Shown here: piece by piece, positions 24,502 through 34,714 of the stretch
Layout: each line of letters begins with the position of its first letter
Numbering within the stretch: the stretch's first letter is position 1
Origin: Paenibacillus algorifonticola
GTDB taxonomy: Bacteria > Bacillota > Bacilli > Paenibacillales > Paenibacillaceae
Assembly (NCBI RefSeq): GCF_000971975.1
Contig: NZ_KQ040779.1
Location: 62,001 to 126,000 of the forward strand
Length of the DNA stretch: 64,000 bases
Reading direction: 5' to 3'
Notes under the pieces: generated by a model
What the model was told of the DNA's origin: nothing
The model's input: the letters and a program-made list of their open reading frames with translations, nothing else
Database searches by the model: none
Program-made: the position numbers and the translations under genes

Positions 24502-26878
24502 TATTTAAAATATCTAGTATACTTAACGATGCCACTTCCCACGAATATTGCTTCACGATTACTTCTCTTGCACGGATAGAAAGATCACTCATCAGTTTTT
24601 TATTATTGAAGAGCTCTCTTATACTATCGGCCATGTTAGCCATATTGTTTATTATTATATGAACACCGCTATCCACATTGTATCCTCTTGCACCGATAGC
24701 AGTCGATATTACAGGCACACCATTAGCCATGTACTCGGCTATTTTCAAATTTGTTCCTGAGCCTGCAAGCATAGGGTTTATGGCTATATCTGCGACAGAG
24801 TATATAAGCTTTTTCATTTCTTCACTGACCATACCAGCAAAAACTAAATTTCGAGGTGGCTTTATATCCTTAAATGCCAGACACTGCCCTCCCATAATAA
24901 TAAACTTAAAATCAGGCAACTGCGGAGCTAATTTAATAATTTCCTCCACAGCCTCTAAATTAGGCTTATGCCAGCTCCCGATAAAAACTATAATTTTCTC
25001 ATCATTTATATCTAGTTTAAATTTATTATCTTGTCTATTCTCATAATTAACGTATGCATTTTCTTCTACATCAACACCATTAGCGGCCAATATCATCTTT
25101 TCATTCGAAACTTGATACAGTTCCATTATCTTTTTTCTATCTTCTTCAGAACAAGCGATCACTATATCACTTAATGAGCAAGCCTGCTTTTCAAGTTCAT
25201 ACAATGAGTTTAGCAACTTCTTTGCAGCCTTATTATCTGGCAACATAGATTTTTTCAATTCATATTCTACATTCTGTGAGTCATAAATGATTGTTTTATG
25301 ACCAGAGTATGATTTAATAAGGCTAAATAAATAGGGCTGTGCACAAACTAAAATGTCTGATTGACTAATATATTTCTCTACAAGCTGTACATAGTCTGGA
25401 GAATATTTAAGCAGTTGCTGCATTACAATATCTGTAATAGGTATACCAATTTCTCTTTCGATCTCCCATTCCTGTTCTAAATGTTTACTGCTCATTGGAA
25501 CAGAAATCTCTGTTAGACCACCGAATTTTTTTTCATAATAGTTAGATTCATTATTAAGACTAATAATTGTCACATCATAATAAGAGGATAAATTTTTATA
25601 TATATTAAAGATTCTAATTTGGCCGCCATGTTTTCTTGGAAATACTGGATATGTGGAAAGCACTATCATTTTCTTACTGATTACTTTTTTAATAGCATTT
25701 ACTTCCGAAGAATTCACTTCACTCAAAAGATTAGTAATACAATTATTCCAATTAACCTTTTGTATTTGCTTTCTTGCTTCATTCCCCAAATTCAAAGCAA
25801 GAGCTTTATTATCGGCCAACAATTTCATTTTTTTCGCTAAATCTTTCGAATTATTATCAGCTAATAGACCCGTTTTATTATCAACAACAAATTCAGTCGT
25901 ACCACCAGAATCTTTACAAGTGATTACTGGTTTTCCACAAAACATCGCCTCAATGGTAACAAGCCCATAGTCTTCATCATAAGGTACATAAATGATTGCT
26001 AATGCATCCGCATACAATGACTTTAATTTTTCATTATTAATGTATCCGATAAATTCGATTCTTTTATCACCATTTGCTAATGCTTTAAGTCGCGCCTCAT
26101 CAGGTCCAGTACCTGCAATTAACAGTCTGGCATCGTTATTATCCACTTCTTTCATAGCATTAATGACTAAATCTACTCTTTTAGCTCCGTCTAGCCTTCC
26201 TACAACGAGAAAATAATCATAACTTCCTGATTGTAAATTGCTTAAGGAAGTCGGAGGATAGATAACATGAACATCTTCACCTTTCGGAAAATAATCCTTC
26301 CGCTTTTTCACGGTTTCGGAGATAGATGCATATTTTTTTATTCTTAAAGGGTGCAAGGCCCACTTATCCATAAAATGAACTAATTTTCTTATAAAAGGAC
26401 CTGGAAAAGCAAACAAGTCTTGCGGAAGCTGTTCCTTATTTTTATGTAGCTCGTTCAACAGTTCAAAAAAACGAACTAAAGAATTCGTCATGTTCTGTTT
26501 ATCCTGAATATAATTCAGAATTTCATTAACTAATGGGTATGAAGACTTCTGCACTTCAGTAGGCATATTTAACATATGATAAGTATCAAACAATCCTCTT
26601 AAATGATGAGCCATATATATCGTGTGGTTTTTATGTTGAACCATCCAAGCCGGGTATTTACACGTTATAATTTTGTCGAAATGATTTAAATCCAACTCAT
26701 AAAAAGTTTTATAGCTCCATATAAGTTCCCAAAAACCATTTTCTTCTGTAGGAATTTTGAAAAGCTCAACCCTATGATTAGTCTGCTCATCAATATGGTG
26801 ATATAAGCCCGACATTAACTTTTCTATTCCACCCATAGCAAAAGGCTTAGGACTTGGTGAGACGATAGCAATGTCCAT
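24458..26878 (-). CDS. Two-domain glycosyltransferase (GT4-GT4 fusion)
   Basis: The 806-residue protein contains two complete GT-B/GT4 modules. Module 1 (about 1-395) starts IAIVSPSPKPFAMGGIEKL and has FLVVGRLDGAKRVDL and YGLVTIEAMFCGKPVITC, with the E-x7-E motif. Module 2 (about 405-795) starts IVLSTYPVFPRKHGGQIRI and has IVFIGSWHKPNLEAV and GSGTNLKIAEYMANGVPVIS. It probably adds two sugars, or one repeating disaccharide, in the cytoplasm. Module 1 resembles the neighbouring 402-residue transferase along its length, which suggests duplication. It is 15 bases from that gene and overlaps the next by about 30-44 bases. Linkages cannot be assigned. Confidence 0.88.
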   Translation of the reverse strand: MDIAIVSPSPKPFAMGGIEKLMSGLYHHIDEQTNHRVELFKIPTEENGFWELIWSYKTFYELDLNHFDKIITCKYPAWMVQHKNHTIYMAHHLRGLFDTYHMLNMPTEVQKSSYPLVNEILNYIQDKQNMTNSLVRFFELLNELHKNKEQLPQDLFAFPGPFIRKLVHFMDKWALHPLRIKKYASISETVKKRKDYFPKGEDVHVIYPPTSLSNLQSGSYDYFLVVGRLDGAKRVDLVINAMKEVDNNDARLLIAGTGPDEARLKALANGDKRIEFIGYINNEKLKSLYADALAIIYVPYDEDYGLVTIEAMFCGKPVITCKDSGGTTEFVVDNKTGLLADNNSKDLAKKMKLLADNKALALNLGNEARKQIQKVNWNNCITNLLSEVNSSEVNAIKKVISKKMIVLSTYPVFPRKHGGQIRIFNIYKNLSSYYDVTIISLNNESNYYEKKFGGLTEISVPMSSKHLEQEWEIEREIGIPITDIVMQQLLKYSPDYVQLVEKYISQSDILVCAQPYLFSLIKSYSGHKTIIYDSQNVEYELKKSMLPDNKAAKKLLNSLYELEKQACSLSDIVIACSEEDRKKIMELYQVSNEKMILAANGVDVEENAYVNYENRQDNKFKLDINDEKIIVFIGSWHKPNLEAVEEIIKLAPQLPDFKFIIMGGQCLAFKDIKPPRNLVFAGMVSEEMKKLIYSVADIAINPMLAGSGTNLKIAEYMANGVPVISTAIGARGYNVDSGVHIIINNMANMADSIRELFNNKKLMSDLSIRAREVIVKQYSWEVASLSILDILNNGGKKVVSLTEAVE

Positions 26879-26893
26879 GTAGACCCTCTTTCC

Positions 26894-28102
26894 TTAAAAT
26901 ATCAGATGTTCATTTAATTTACTAATCGTGTTATTCCATGTATACTTTCTGCTAGTTTCATACGCAGCATTTCCCATTCGAACAGCAAGAGTCTTATCCT
27001 GTGAAAACTTCAGAATAGCCTCGGCTATTGCTTCTGAGGTCGGTTCAACCAAAAATCCATTTATTCCATCCTCAATAAGTTCTGCATAGCCACCACCATC
27101 TTTACAAGCAATTATCGGCTTTTTAAATGACATCGCTTCTATTGCGGTAAGGCCGTAATCTTCTTGATAGGCTGGACATACAACGCACAACGCTTTTGAA
27201 TATTCTTTGAACAGATCTTCTTTTGAGACTCTACCTGTAAATCTAATATTTGATGGATAGTTTTTCTTTTTAGCCAACTGACCTAGATCTTTATATTCTT
27301 TATGAAAATGTCCATTAGACATCTGTTTCCAGATAACATCGTTAGGAATACTTATTTGCTCTTTAGCAGCCATCGTTAGCAACTGGTCAATTTTTTTCAA
27401 ATCATCTGTTCGACCTCCAGCCCCAACGATAACGCCTGTTTCATTTGCAACAAGCTTCATAGCAGCTACAAATAATTCAGGGCGTTTGGGAAATTCATGC
27501 CTGCCAACGACTACCGGATTAACATAGCTTAGTTCACCATCATAATGATAAATTTCAGGATCTATTCCTGCATATATAACATCAACATTACTCGATAAAC
27601 CATTAAATTCAGCTAATCTATTTTGGATAGTTTTACTACCCGCAAGAATAGTTGAAACCTTGGACAAACTCTTCGTATCTATTTCTCTAATGACTTCAAC
27701 AGCCTTACGATGGTAAGGCTGTTGAAGTCCAACTTCTTGTATTAGATTAGACATATCATAATAAACTTTCATATGATGATAAAACAATGAGATGTGCCGT
27801 GGATGTTGAATAGCAAATGAAGGAGGCTGTGTACTTATCACACAATCAAACCGGTTCAAATCCATTTTTAGATACTTCCAAAAATGATTAATATATCTGA
27901 AAAAATCCGGATTTTTGTGAAACATCTCATTAGTTAGGTTGTAGGGTATTTCATTTATAGATTGATCTGTAGCATCGATATAAACCATCTGAACCTGATG
28001 CCCCATTTGTTCCAACTCAAGTTTAAGACGATTTACTACTACTTCAAATCCACCAGATATTTTATAGTCCGGTTTTACAATACCGATTTTCATAACATTC
28101 AC
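26894..28102 (-). CDS. GT4 glycosyltransferase
   Basis: This is a 402-residue GT-B-fold cytoplasmic transferase. It begins MKIGIVKPDYKISGGFEVVV, with the donor-side motif FTGRVSKEDLFKEYSKA and YGLTAIEAMSFKKPIIACKDGGGYAELI (E-x7-E). Given gmd and rmd in the operon, a GDP-sugar donor such as GDP-D-rhamnose or GDP-mannose is plausible. ATG 28102 has AAGG 6 bases upstream. It is 4 bases from the methyltransferase gene. Its coding sequence contains a perfect 17-bp inverted repeat at 27692-27729. Confidence 0.88.
   Translation of the reverse strand: MNVMKIGIVKPDYKISGGFEVVVNRLKLELEQMGHQVQMVYIDATDQSINEIPYNLTNEMFHKNPDFFRYINHFWKYLKMDLNRFDCVISTQPPSFAIQHPRHISLFYHHMKVYYDMSNLIQEVGLQQPYHRKAVEVIREIDTKSLSKVSTILAGSKTIQNRLAEFNGLSSNVDVIYAGIDPEIYHYDGELSYVNPVVVGRHEFPKRPELFVAAMKLVANETGVIVGAGGRTDDLKKIDQLLTMAAKEQISIPNDVIWKQMSNGHFHKEYKDLGQLAKKKNYPSNIRFTGRVSKEDLFKEYSKALCVVCPAYQEDYGLTAIEAMSFKKPIIACKDGGGYAELIEDGINGFLVEPTSEAIAEAILKFSQDKTLAVRMGNAAYETSRKYTWNNTISKLNEHLIF
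27692..27729. repeat. Perfect 17-bp inverted repeat inside a glycosyltransferase gene
   Basis: GACTTCAACAGCCTTAC (27692-27708) and its exact complement GTAAGGCTGTTGAAGTC (27713-27729) flank a 4-base loop. It is wholly inside the 26894-28102 coding region and encodes LQQPYHRKAVEV. It lacks a T-run after it on either strand, so it is not an ordinary terminator. It may stabilise or pause the mRNA, or be a small insertion or recombination trace. Confidence 0.8.
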
Positions 28103-28106
28103 AACC

Positions 28107-29603
28107 TTACTTTTTTGCTATAATAGCATAATCTAAATTCCCATATAATAATTCATTAATCCGATTTATTCCCTCATTAAATTCATTTACATTTTTGATT
28201 GCGGCTTCCTCTACATCAAGGGTTGGTAACCACCAATTCGGCTCTACCCTGCTTGAGTAATTCAACTTGGCTTCTTTAAAGCCAATAGATTCGACTAAAT
28301 ATTGAATAGTTAAAGGATGTACGGGTTTGACATGCGTTGGATCTACATAGAAAGTACGATAGAAAATAGCCAATGACAACGGATTAGGCGTTTCCATAAT
28401 TAAATAAGAACCCGCTTTTAGTTTATTATACGATAATTCAACGAGTGTGATTATTTGTTCAAAAGTTAAATGCTCAATAACTTGACCTAAAAATATTCCA
28501 CCAAGTGCATTATCCTCTACTGAGTGTAGATACTGAATAGCATCATTATATTCTACTGGCAACCCACGGTCTTGACAGTACTCCACCATTTCTCTATTGA
28601 GGTCTATCCCTTTTACAGATACACTGTTCTCCAACATCAATTCAATAAATTCACCACGCCCACAACCGATATCCAGTACATTCTCTTTATTTATAAAATA
28701 AGGAAGATACACCGTCTGGCGTTTTTTTATTTCATCCACACTGCCTCTAAATTTATTTTCAAAATGCAGATAATCAAAACTATTTGAATCAGTTTCCACC
28801 TTTTCATTAGGCTCTATAAGCATAGGTAACTTTCCGCTTGATTCAGTCAGTGATTGATTTTTAATTTTTCTTAATCGATACTGCATGAAATTAATTTCTG
28901 CTTTAAATTTATCATCTAGCGTATTAAATCTATCAGTTATTAAATTTGTTAATTCATTAAAGCTTCTTACGTAGTTATTTTGGGATGATCTAACTTCCGA
29001 AATAACATTTGCAATATCTTCCTCACTTTTATGCTTTTCAATACTTTTTTCGGTTTTCAAATTATCAAATTCGGTTTTCAATTCATCAAATTCGGTTTTA
29101 AATTCATTAATTTCGGTTTTGAAATTATTCATTCCAATTTTTACTTCGCGCTGCATATCCAAATTATTTAATTTGTTTTCAAGGCGTTGAATGTGTTTTT
29201 GTTGCTCCTGGATATGTGTTTCATATTGTTCTTGTTTCGCTGTTAATTGGAGAACAACGTTATATAGCTCATTAAATGACCTAGTTACCGATCCATTAAA
29301 GGTCGTTTGCATCTCAAACGTATTTCCTACATGCCAGCGCAATAATTTTCGAACGACTTTCTTGCCTAATACAATAAATTTACCCGTTAATTTCCGGTGT
29401 GATGTTATTGGACGGTCAGTACTTACGTTCCATAAACTATTGTTCGCATCGCATTCATTACGAAAACTGGTAAGATCTAGTATCCCAGTCCCAGTCTTTT
29501 TCTCTACCGAATAGGTAATCGTTTCTTCTGAGTTAGGAAATTCAATAATTTGCTTTTTCAAATGCTCCATTAGCTCTTCAGCAGAATCAAATGATGCTGT
29601 CAT
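28107..29603 (-). CDS. Coiled-coil SAM methyltransferase, candidate chain terminator
   Basis: The 498-residue protein has an N-terminal region, a coiled coil from about 105 to 250 and a class I methyltransferase domain from about 290. Motif I is VLDIGCGRGEF (309-319), followed by IDLNREM and GQVIEHL. The coil includes four near-perfect heptads of the FKTEFDE type at 161-187, encoded by 21-bp DNA repeats. RSFNEL occurs twice, at 108-113 and 213-218. The gene immediately follows wzt with a one-base overlap. In E. coli O9a the WbdD coiled coil works as a ruler and its methyltransferase caps the chain; Geobacillus WsaE also methylates the chain end. A capping role here is inferred from this architecture and position. 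Confidence 0.87.
   Translation of the reverse strand: MTASFDSAEELMEHLKKQIIEFPNSEETITYSVEKKTGTGILDLTSFRNECDANNSLWNVSTDRPITSHRKLTGKFIVLGKKVVRKLLRWHVGNTFEMQTTFNGSVTRSFNELYNVVLQLTAKQEQYETHIQEQQKHIQRLENKLNNLDMQREVKIGMNNFKTEINEFKTEFDELKTEFDNLKTEKSIEKHKSEEDIANVISEVRSSQNNYVRSFNELTNLITDRFNTLDDKFKAEINFMQYRLRKIKNQSLTESSGKLPMLIEPNEKVETDSNSFDYLHFENKFRGSVDEIKKRQTVYLPYFINKENVLDIGCGRGEFIELMLENSVSVKGIDLNREMVEYCQDRGLPVEYNDAIQYLHSVEDNALGGIFLGQVIEHLTFEQIITLVELSYNKLKAGSYLIMETPNPLSLAIFYRTFYVDPTHVKPVHPLTIQYLVESIGFKEAKLNYSSRVEPNWWLPTLDVEEAAIKNVNEFNEGINRINELLYGNLDYAIIAKK
29049..29132. repeat. Four tandem 21-bp repeats in the coiled-coil coding region
   Basis: The core TTCGGTTTT recurs at 29049, 29070, 29091 and 29112, an exact 21-base period. 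Each unit encodes one heptad of the coiled coil (x-K-T-E-x-x-x). Units differ at a few bases. Loss or gain of a unit would stay in frame and change coil length by about 1 nm. Confidence 0.9.
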
Positions 29604-30880
29604 CAGGACTCTCCCCCTTTTTCAAAAAACCATTTATGTGGCAAGAATGCAATTCCTTGATCATTTTCCTTTGAATGAACACTAAAATTTGCAGCTTTCG
29701 TTATATAATCATAAGGGGTTCCATCCTCATGATGGCACGCTACGTCAACATAATAATCTCCTTGAACTAGATTTAAAGATTCAATGCAATAACGCACTTT
29801 ACCATGTTCGCTTATTTCTAACTCTACCTTATCAATATACGTATTCGTCCCGTAACAATTTGTTCCATCCATTTTAAAAATTCCAACTCCAAATACAGGT
29901 CTTTCAACTTTTAAATTTGTTGTTTTGTAAGTTAACTCTACTTCTAAACGTTGCTCTCTTGTGAAAATAAATTTATTCTCATTGTCAGGATTTCTAATTG
30001 CGATATTAGTAATCTCAACAGCACCATTACCCCAACGTTTGTTTTCCTTTTTATTAACTTCTTCATTTTGTTCAGTTACTTCAATTTGACTCGTCTGCTG
30101 ATTTTCTTGTTGCATAACCTCATTTTTCAAACGCTGTTCTTCACTACCCGACAGAAAATCCAAATAATCTCTAATAACTTCTTCTGGCTTGCCTTTCTTT
30201 ACTAATTTAGATTCATGAATCCAATAAAGCTCATCACATAATCTTTCCATTATGCCGTTATCATGAGAAACAAAAACTATCGTTTTTCCTTTCTCCTTAA
30301 ACTCTTCAATTTTACTAATACACTTTTTTTGAAATGCATTATCTCCTACCGCTAGAATCTCGTCTATCAATAAAATATCAGGTTCAACATGTATGGCGAT
30401 GGAAAACGCTAATCGCATAAACATACCAGAGGAATAAGTTCTTACTGGGTTATCTATAAATGTATCCAGCTCCGCAAAACGAATGATTTCTTGAAGCTTG
30501 GAATTGATTTCTTTACGAGACAGCCCAAACAAAGATGCATTCATAAATATATTTTCTCTTCCAGTAAAGTCCATGTGGAAGCCTGCCCCTAGCTCAAGCA
30601 GGCTTGAAACTCTACCTATTATTTTGAGTTCACCTTTGTCTGGCTGCAAAATTTTAGTCATCATTTTTAATAAAGTACTTTTACCTGATCCGTTTCTTCC
30701 AATTAGTCCTATCATTTTCCCCTTTTCAATAGATAAGGATATTCCTTGTAATACCCACTTTTCCTGAAAAACACCTTTTCTCTTATATAAAAATCTTTCC
30801 TTAAAGGATACCGGTTTATCTTGATATATTTTATACTTCTTCCAAACATCCTTAACTTCAATCATCTTGTTATTGTCCAC
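29603..30880 (-). CDS. wzt: Polysaccharide ABC exporter ATP-binding protein with C-terminal glycan-binding domain
   Basis: The 425-residue protein powers export of undecaprenyl-linked glycan through Wzm. The ATPase domain spans about 1-245: Walker A GRNGSGKST (61-69), signature TYSSGMFMRLAF (about 148-159), Walker B LLIDE (170-174) and H206 in VSHD. After a charged linker (about 248-275) a beta-sandwich domain (about 280-425; FGVGIFKMDGTNCYGTNT) matches the Wzt C-terminal fold. In E. coli O9a that fold binds the capped chain end. The presence of that domain plus a methyltransferase downstream suggests export only of terminated chains. It is 13 bases from wzm. Confidence 0.94.
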   Translation of the reverse strand: MDNNKMIEVKDVWKKYKIYQDKPVSFKERFLYKRKGVFQEKWVLQGISLSIEKGKMIGLIGRNGSGKSTLLKMMTKILQPDKGELKIIGRVSSLLELGAGFHMDFTGRENIFMNASLFGLSRKEINSKLQEIIRFAELDTFIDNPVRTYSSGMFMRLAFSIAIHVEPDILLIDEILAVGDNAFQKKCISKIEEFKEKGKTIVFVSHDNGIMERLCDELYWIHESKLVKKGKPEEVIRDYLDFLSGSEEQRLKNEVMQQENQQTSQIEVTEQNEEVNKKENKRWGNGAVEITNIAIRNPDNENKFIFTREQRLEVELTYKTTNLKVERPVFGVGIFKMDGTNCYGTNTYIDKVELEISEHGKVRYCIESLNLVQGDYYVDVACHHEDGTPYDYITKAANFSVHSKENDQGIAFLPHKWFFEKGGES

Positions 30881-30893
30881 TAAAATTCACCCT

Positions 30894-31670
30894 TTATATT
30901 TCTTCATTGAATTTCACCTTTACTTTTTTGAAATACAATTGAGAAAACAATAGTAAAACAACTGAAATAAATCCCAAAATAAATAACTGAGCTGTAGCAG
31001 GGGGTTCATTGTAATAAAAAACGTTTCTATACGCCGTCACAAGTATCGCCATTGGGTTCCAATTAAATAACCATTGATACTTTTCTGGTATCATTGTTTG
31101 AGGATATAATACTGGTGTTAAATATAAAAAGGCCATTAAGAAAATATTCAACATATGCTCTAAGTCCCTGAAATAAACATTAAGAGCAGATACAATAAAT
31201 GAAATTGCGAGGGTGAATATAAATTGAATTATAATTATAACGGGTAACCATAAATAATTTAAATTAGGCATATAGCCAAAAATAATAAGTGCTGGTATCA
31301 GAATAACTAAACCGTATAAGTAATTAATTAGGCCTCCGGTAACTACAGAAATCGGTAGTATTTCGTGAGGAAAATATACCTTTTTAATGAGATTACCTGA
31401 ATTAACTATGATAGAAGCACTGCTCTGAACACTGGATTGAAAATTGTTCCATGCCAATAACGTACAAAATAAAAATATAGGATAATTATCTACTGGCATT
31501 TTAATAATAATAGAAAATAATGTCGAGTAAACTACTAACATAAATAAAGGATTTAGGAATGTCCATAAAAATCCAAAAATCGAACCTCTATAGCGTGTTC
31601 TTAAATCCTTTGAAACATTATTTTTAAGAAACTCCCTATATTGATAAATGTCCTTCCATACATTAAGCAT
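30894..31670 (-). CDS. wzm: Polysaccharide ABC exporter permease
   Basis: This 258-residue ABC-2-type permease has six predicted transmembrane helices. The N-terminal cytoplasmic stretch YREFLKNNVSKDLRTRYRGS is followed by FGFLWTFLNPLFMLVVY, the classical start of Wzm/TagG-like permeases. It works with the Wzt encoded next. An ABC exporter replaces Wzx/Wzy here: no flippase of the MATE type was found in the cluster. Confidence 0.94.
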   Translation of the reverse strand: MLNVWKDIYQYREFLKNNVSKDLRTRYRGSIFGFLWTFLNPLFMLVVYSTLFSIIIKMPVDNYPIFLFCTLLAWNNFQSSVQSSASIIVNSGNLIKKVYFPHEILPISVVTGGLINYLYGLVILIPALIIFGYMPNLNYLWLPVIIIIQFIFTLAISFIVSALNVYFRDLEHMLNIFLMAFLYLTPVLYPQTMIPEKYQWLFNWNPMAILVTAYRNVFYYNEPPATAQLFILGFISVVLLLFSQLYFKKVKVKFNEEI

Positions 31671-31685
31671 TTTATATAGTCCACC

Positions 31686-32618
31686 TTATATATTGCGTAG
31701 ATATTCTAATACATCTAACAACGTTGTTTCCACAGCAATTTGCGGTCTCCAGCCAGTTAATTCTTTAAGTTTATTATTATTCCCTATATAAAATGGTATG
31801 TCATTGGGTCTCATTCTACTTTGGTCTAATTGCAATTCGATTTCAACTGTCGACAACTCTAGCAGTTTCTGAATTAAATCACTAATTGAAATAGGTTTTC
31901 CTGAACATACATTAAAGATTTCACCGCACGCATCAGACTCAAGCAACAAGTGGTAAGCTCTCACAATATCTCTAACATCAGTAAAATCTCGTTTGGCATC
32001 TAAATTCCCAACTCTTAATATTTTTTCCTGTTGCTTATGTTCAATTTGAACAATCTGTGATGCAAAGTCAGATACTACAAATCCTAAGCGTTGGCCTGGC
32101 CCGATATGATTAAAAGACCTTGCATGAATGACTTTCAAGCCATAAGCGGTAAAGTATTGCTTTGCCAAATAAGAAACGGCAGCTTTTGACACACCGTAAG
32201 GATTCATAGGTTGCAGTGCATCTCCTTCGTTAATAGGCACCGTTGGATCCGCTACTCTCCCATACTCTTCTGAAGAGCCTACAGTTAATATTTTTACATG
32301 ATTAGAAACACTACTTTTCCTTGCTGCTTCTAGTAATTTAATAGTTAAATTCGTATTTGTAGAGACCACAGAAATTTTATCATCCCAGGACTCCTTAACA
32401 TTGCTGAGCCCTGCAAGATGGTAAACATAATCTGGTTGGATTTCATTAAGGAGATCAATGATCTCCTTCTCAGTGGTCCATTGGTTAACTAAACTTATAC
32501 GTGAGGTTTTATTAATTGATTTACTTGTAGTGCCAAACACTTCATATCCTAGCAGCTTTAAATGATTTGCTAAGTACCCACCAGCAAATCCCGTAATACC
32601 TGTAATCAAAGCTCTCAT
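31686..32618 (-). CDS. rmd: GDP-4-dehydro-6-deoxy-D-mannose reductase
   Basis: This reduces GDP-4-keto-6-deoxymannose to GDP-D-rhamnose. The 310-residue extended SDR has [18 protein letters not shown] at the N-terminus, VGSSEEYG, and the Y-x-x-x-K in NPYGVSKAAVSYLA. The segments SFNHIGPGQRLGFVVSDFA and AKRDFTDVRDIVRAY are typical of RMD and differ from fucose synthases. It lies 25 bases after gmd, as in Aneurinibacillus and Pseudomonas A-band loci. A GDP-talose-forming enzyme is a less likely alternative. Confidence 0.9.
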   Translation of the reverse strand: MRALITGITGFAGGYLANHLKLLGYEVFGTTSKSINKTSRISLVNQWTTEKEIIDLLNEIQPDYVYHLAGLSNVKESWDDKISVVSTNTNLTIKLLEAARKSSVSNHVKILTVGSSEEYGRVADPTVPINEGDALQPMNPYGVSKAAVSYLAKQYFTAYGLKVIHARSFNHIGPGQRLGFVVSDFASQIVQIEHKQQEKILRVGNLDAKRDFTDVRDIVRAYHLLLESDACGEIFNVCSGKPISISDLIQKLLELSTVEIELQLDQSRMRPNDIPFYIGNNNKLKELTGWRPQIAVETTLLDVLEYLRNI

Positions 32619-32643
32619 TAAAAATTACCGCCCTCTACTTCAA

Positions 32644-33621
<978 letters not shown>

Positions 33622-33636
33622 TTAATATTATATAAT

Positions 33637-34713
33637 TTATAAATACTGCTCCAGTTTTTGCATTCTTAATTCCTTGAGCAATAATTTAACCTCTTGTGCT
33701 TTTTCTTTTGTACATATTAAAGTTACATCTTCTGTATCTACAATTATTAAGTCTTCTATCCCTAAGGTAGCAATGAGCTTACCATTACTTTCGATAATAC
33801 AACGTTTTGTATCCAAGTTTAAAATATTCCCTTTTATTACATTTCCATTTTCATCCAACTCATCAATTCTTTCCAATGCCGTCCAGCTTCCAACATCGTC
33901 CCAGCCGAAGAGACAGGGAATAACAAAAATTTCTTCCGCTTTCTCCATAATGCCATAATCTATGGATTGATCAGGCATCTTTACAAAAAGTTCCGCAATA
34001 ATTTCTTTTGCATTCATTCCACCTAAAGCATATTTCATCGTCTCAAGTATATCATGTACTTCAGGCATTAACTGTTGTATATATTTTCTAATAACCTCAG
34101 TTCTCCACACAAAAATGCCACTATTCCAATAAAAGTTTCCAGCTTCTAGATAACTCTCGGCTACTTCTTTATTGGGTTTTTCAACGAACTTATTTACTTT
34201 GTAAACTTTCACATCATTCACTGTTTGTTCAATCCCAGTGCTTTCTATGTACCCATAACCTGTCTCTGGATAAGTAGGCTCTATTCCCAACGTAATTAGG
34301 TTATCTCCATCATTGGCTAACTTAGCCGCGGTTTTAAGTATATCTATAAAACCAGTTTCATTCTGGATAATATGATCGGAAGGAATTACAATCATTGTAC
34401 TATCGCTGTATTTACTTTCGATAATTAATGAAGCAAGACCTATACAAGGCGCTGTATTTCTCCCTACTGGTTCAATAATAATATTATCATGAGGTAAATG
34501 AGGGATCTGTGCTTTTAGCAATTCTGCATAAAGCTCATTAGTGACAATAAAAATTTGGCTAATGGGAATAAGTAGCTCTAGTCGCTCAATAGACTGCTGA
34601 ATCATAGACTTATTCCCTGATATATTTAGAAACTGCTTTGGCAAATGAGTACGACTCTTTGGCCAAAACCGTTCTCCTTTTCCACCAGCCATTATTACGC
34701 AAGTTAACGTCAT
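33637..34713 (-). CDS. manC: Mannose-1-phosphate guanylyltransferase
   Basis: This makes GDP-mannose from GTP and mannose-1-phosphate. The 358-residue protein has VIMAGGKGERFWPKSR near the N-terminus, EPVGRNTAPCIGLA, and VNKFVEKPNKEVAESYL. It is the single-domain form, without the phosphomannose isomerase domain of ManC-ManA fusions. The expected partner phosphomannomutase is not in the window. It starts one base after the upstream stop codon, so it is coupled to the preceding glycosyltransferase gene. Confidence 0.95.
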   Translation of the reverse strand: MTLTCVIMAGGKGERFWPKSRTHLPKQFLNISGNKSMIQQSIERLELLIPISQIFIVTNELYAELLKAQIPHLPHDNIIIEPVGRNTAPCIGLASLIIESKYSDSTMIVIPSDHIIQNETGFIDILKTAAKLANDGDNLITLGIEPTYPETGYGYIESTGIEQTVNDVKVYKVNKFVEKPNKEVAESYLEAGNFYWNSGIFVWRTEVIRKYIQQLMPEVHDILETMKYALGGMNAKEIIAELFVKMPDQSIDYGIMEKAEEIFVIPCLFGWDDVGSWTALERIDELDENGNVIKGNILNLDTKRCIIESNGKLIATLGIEDLIIVDTEDVTLICTKEKAQEVKLLLKELRMQKLEQYL

Positions 34714-34714
34714 A

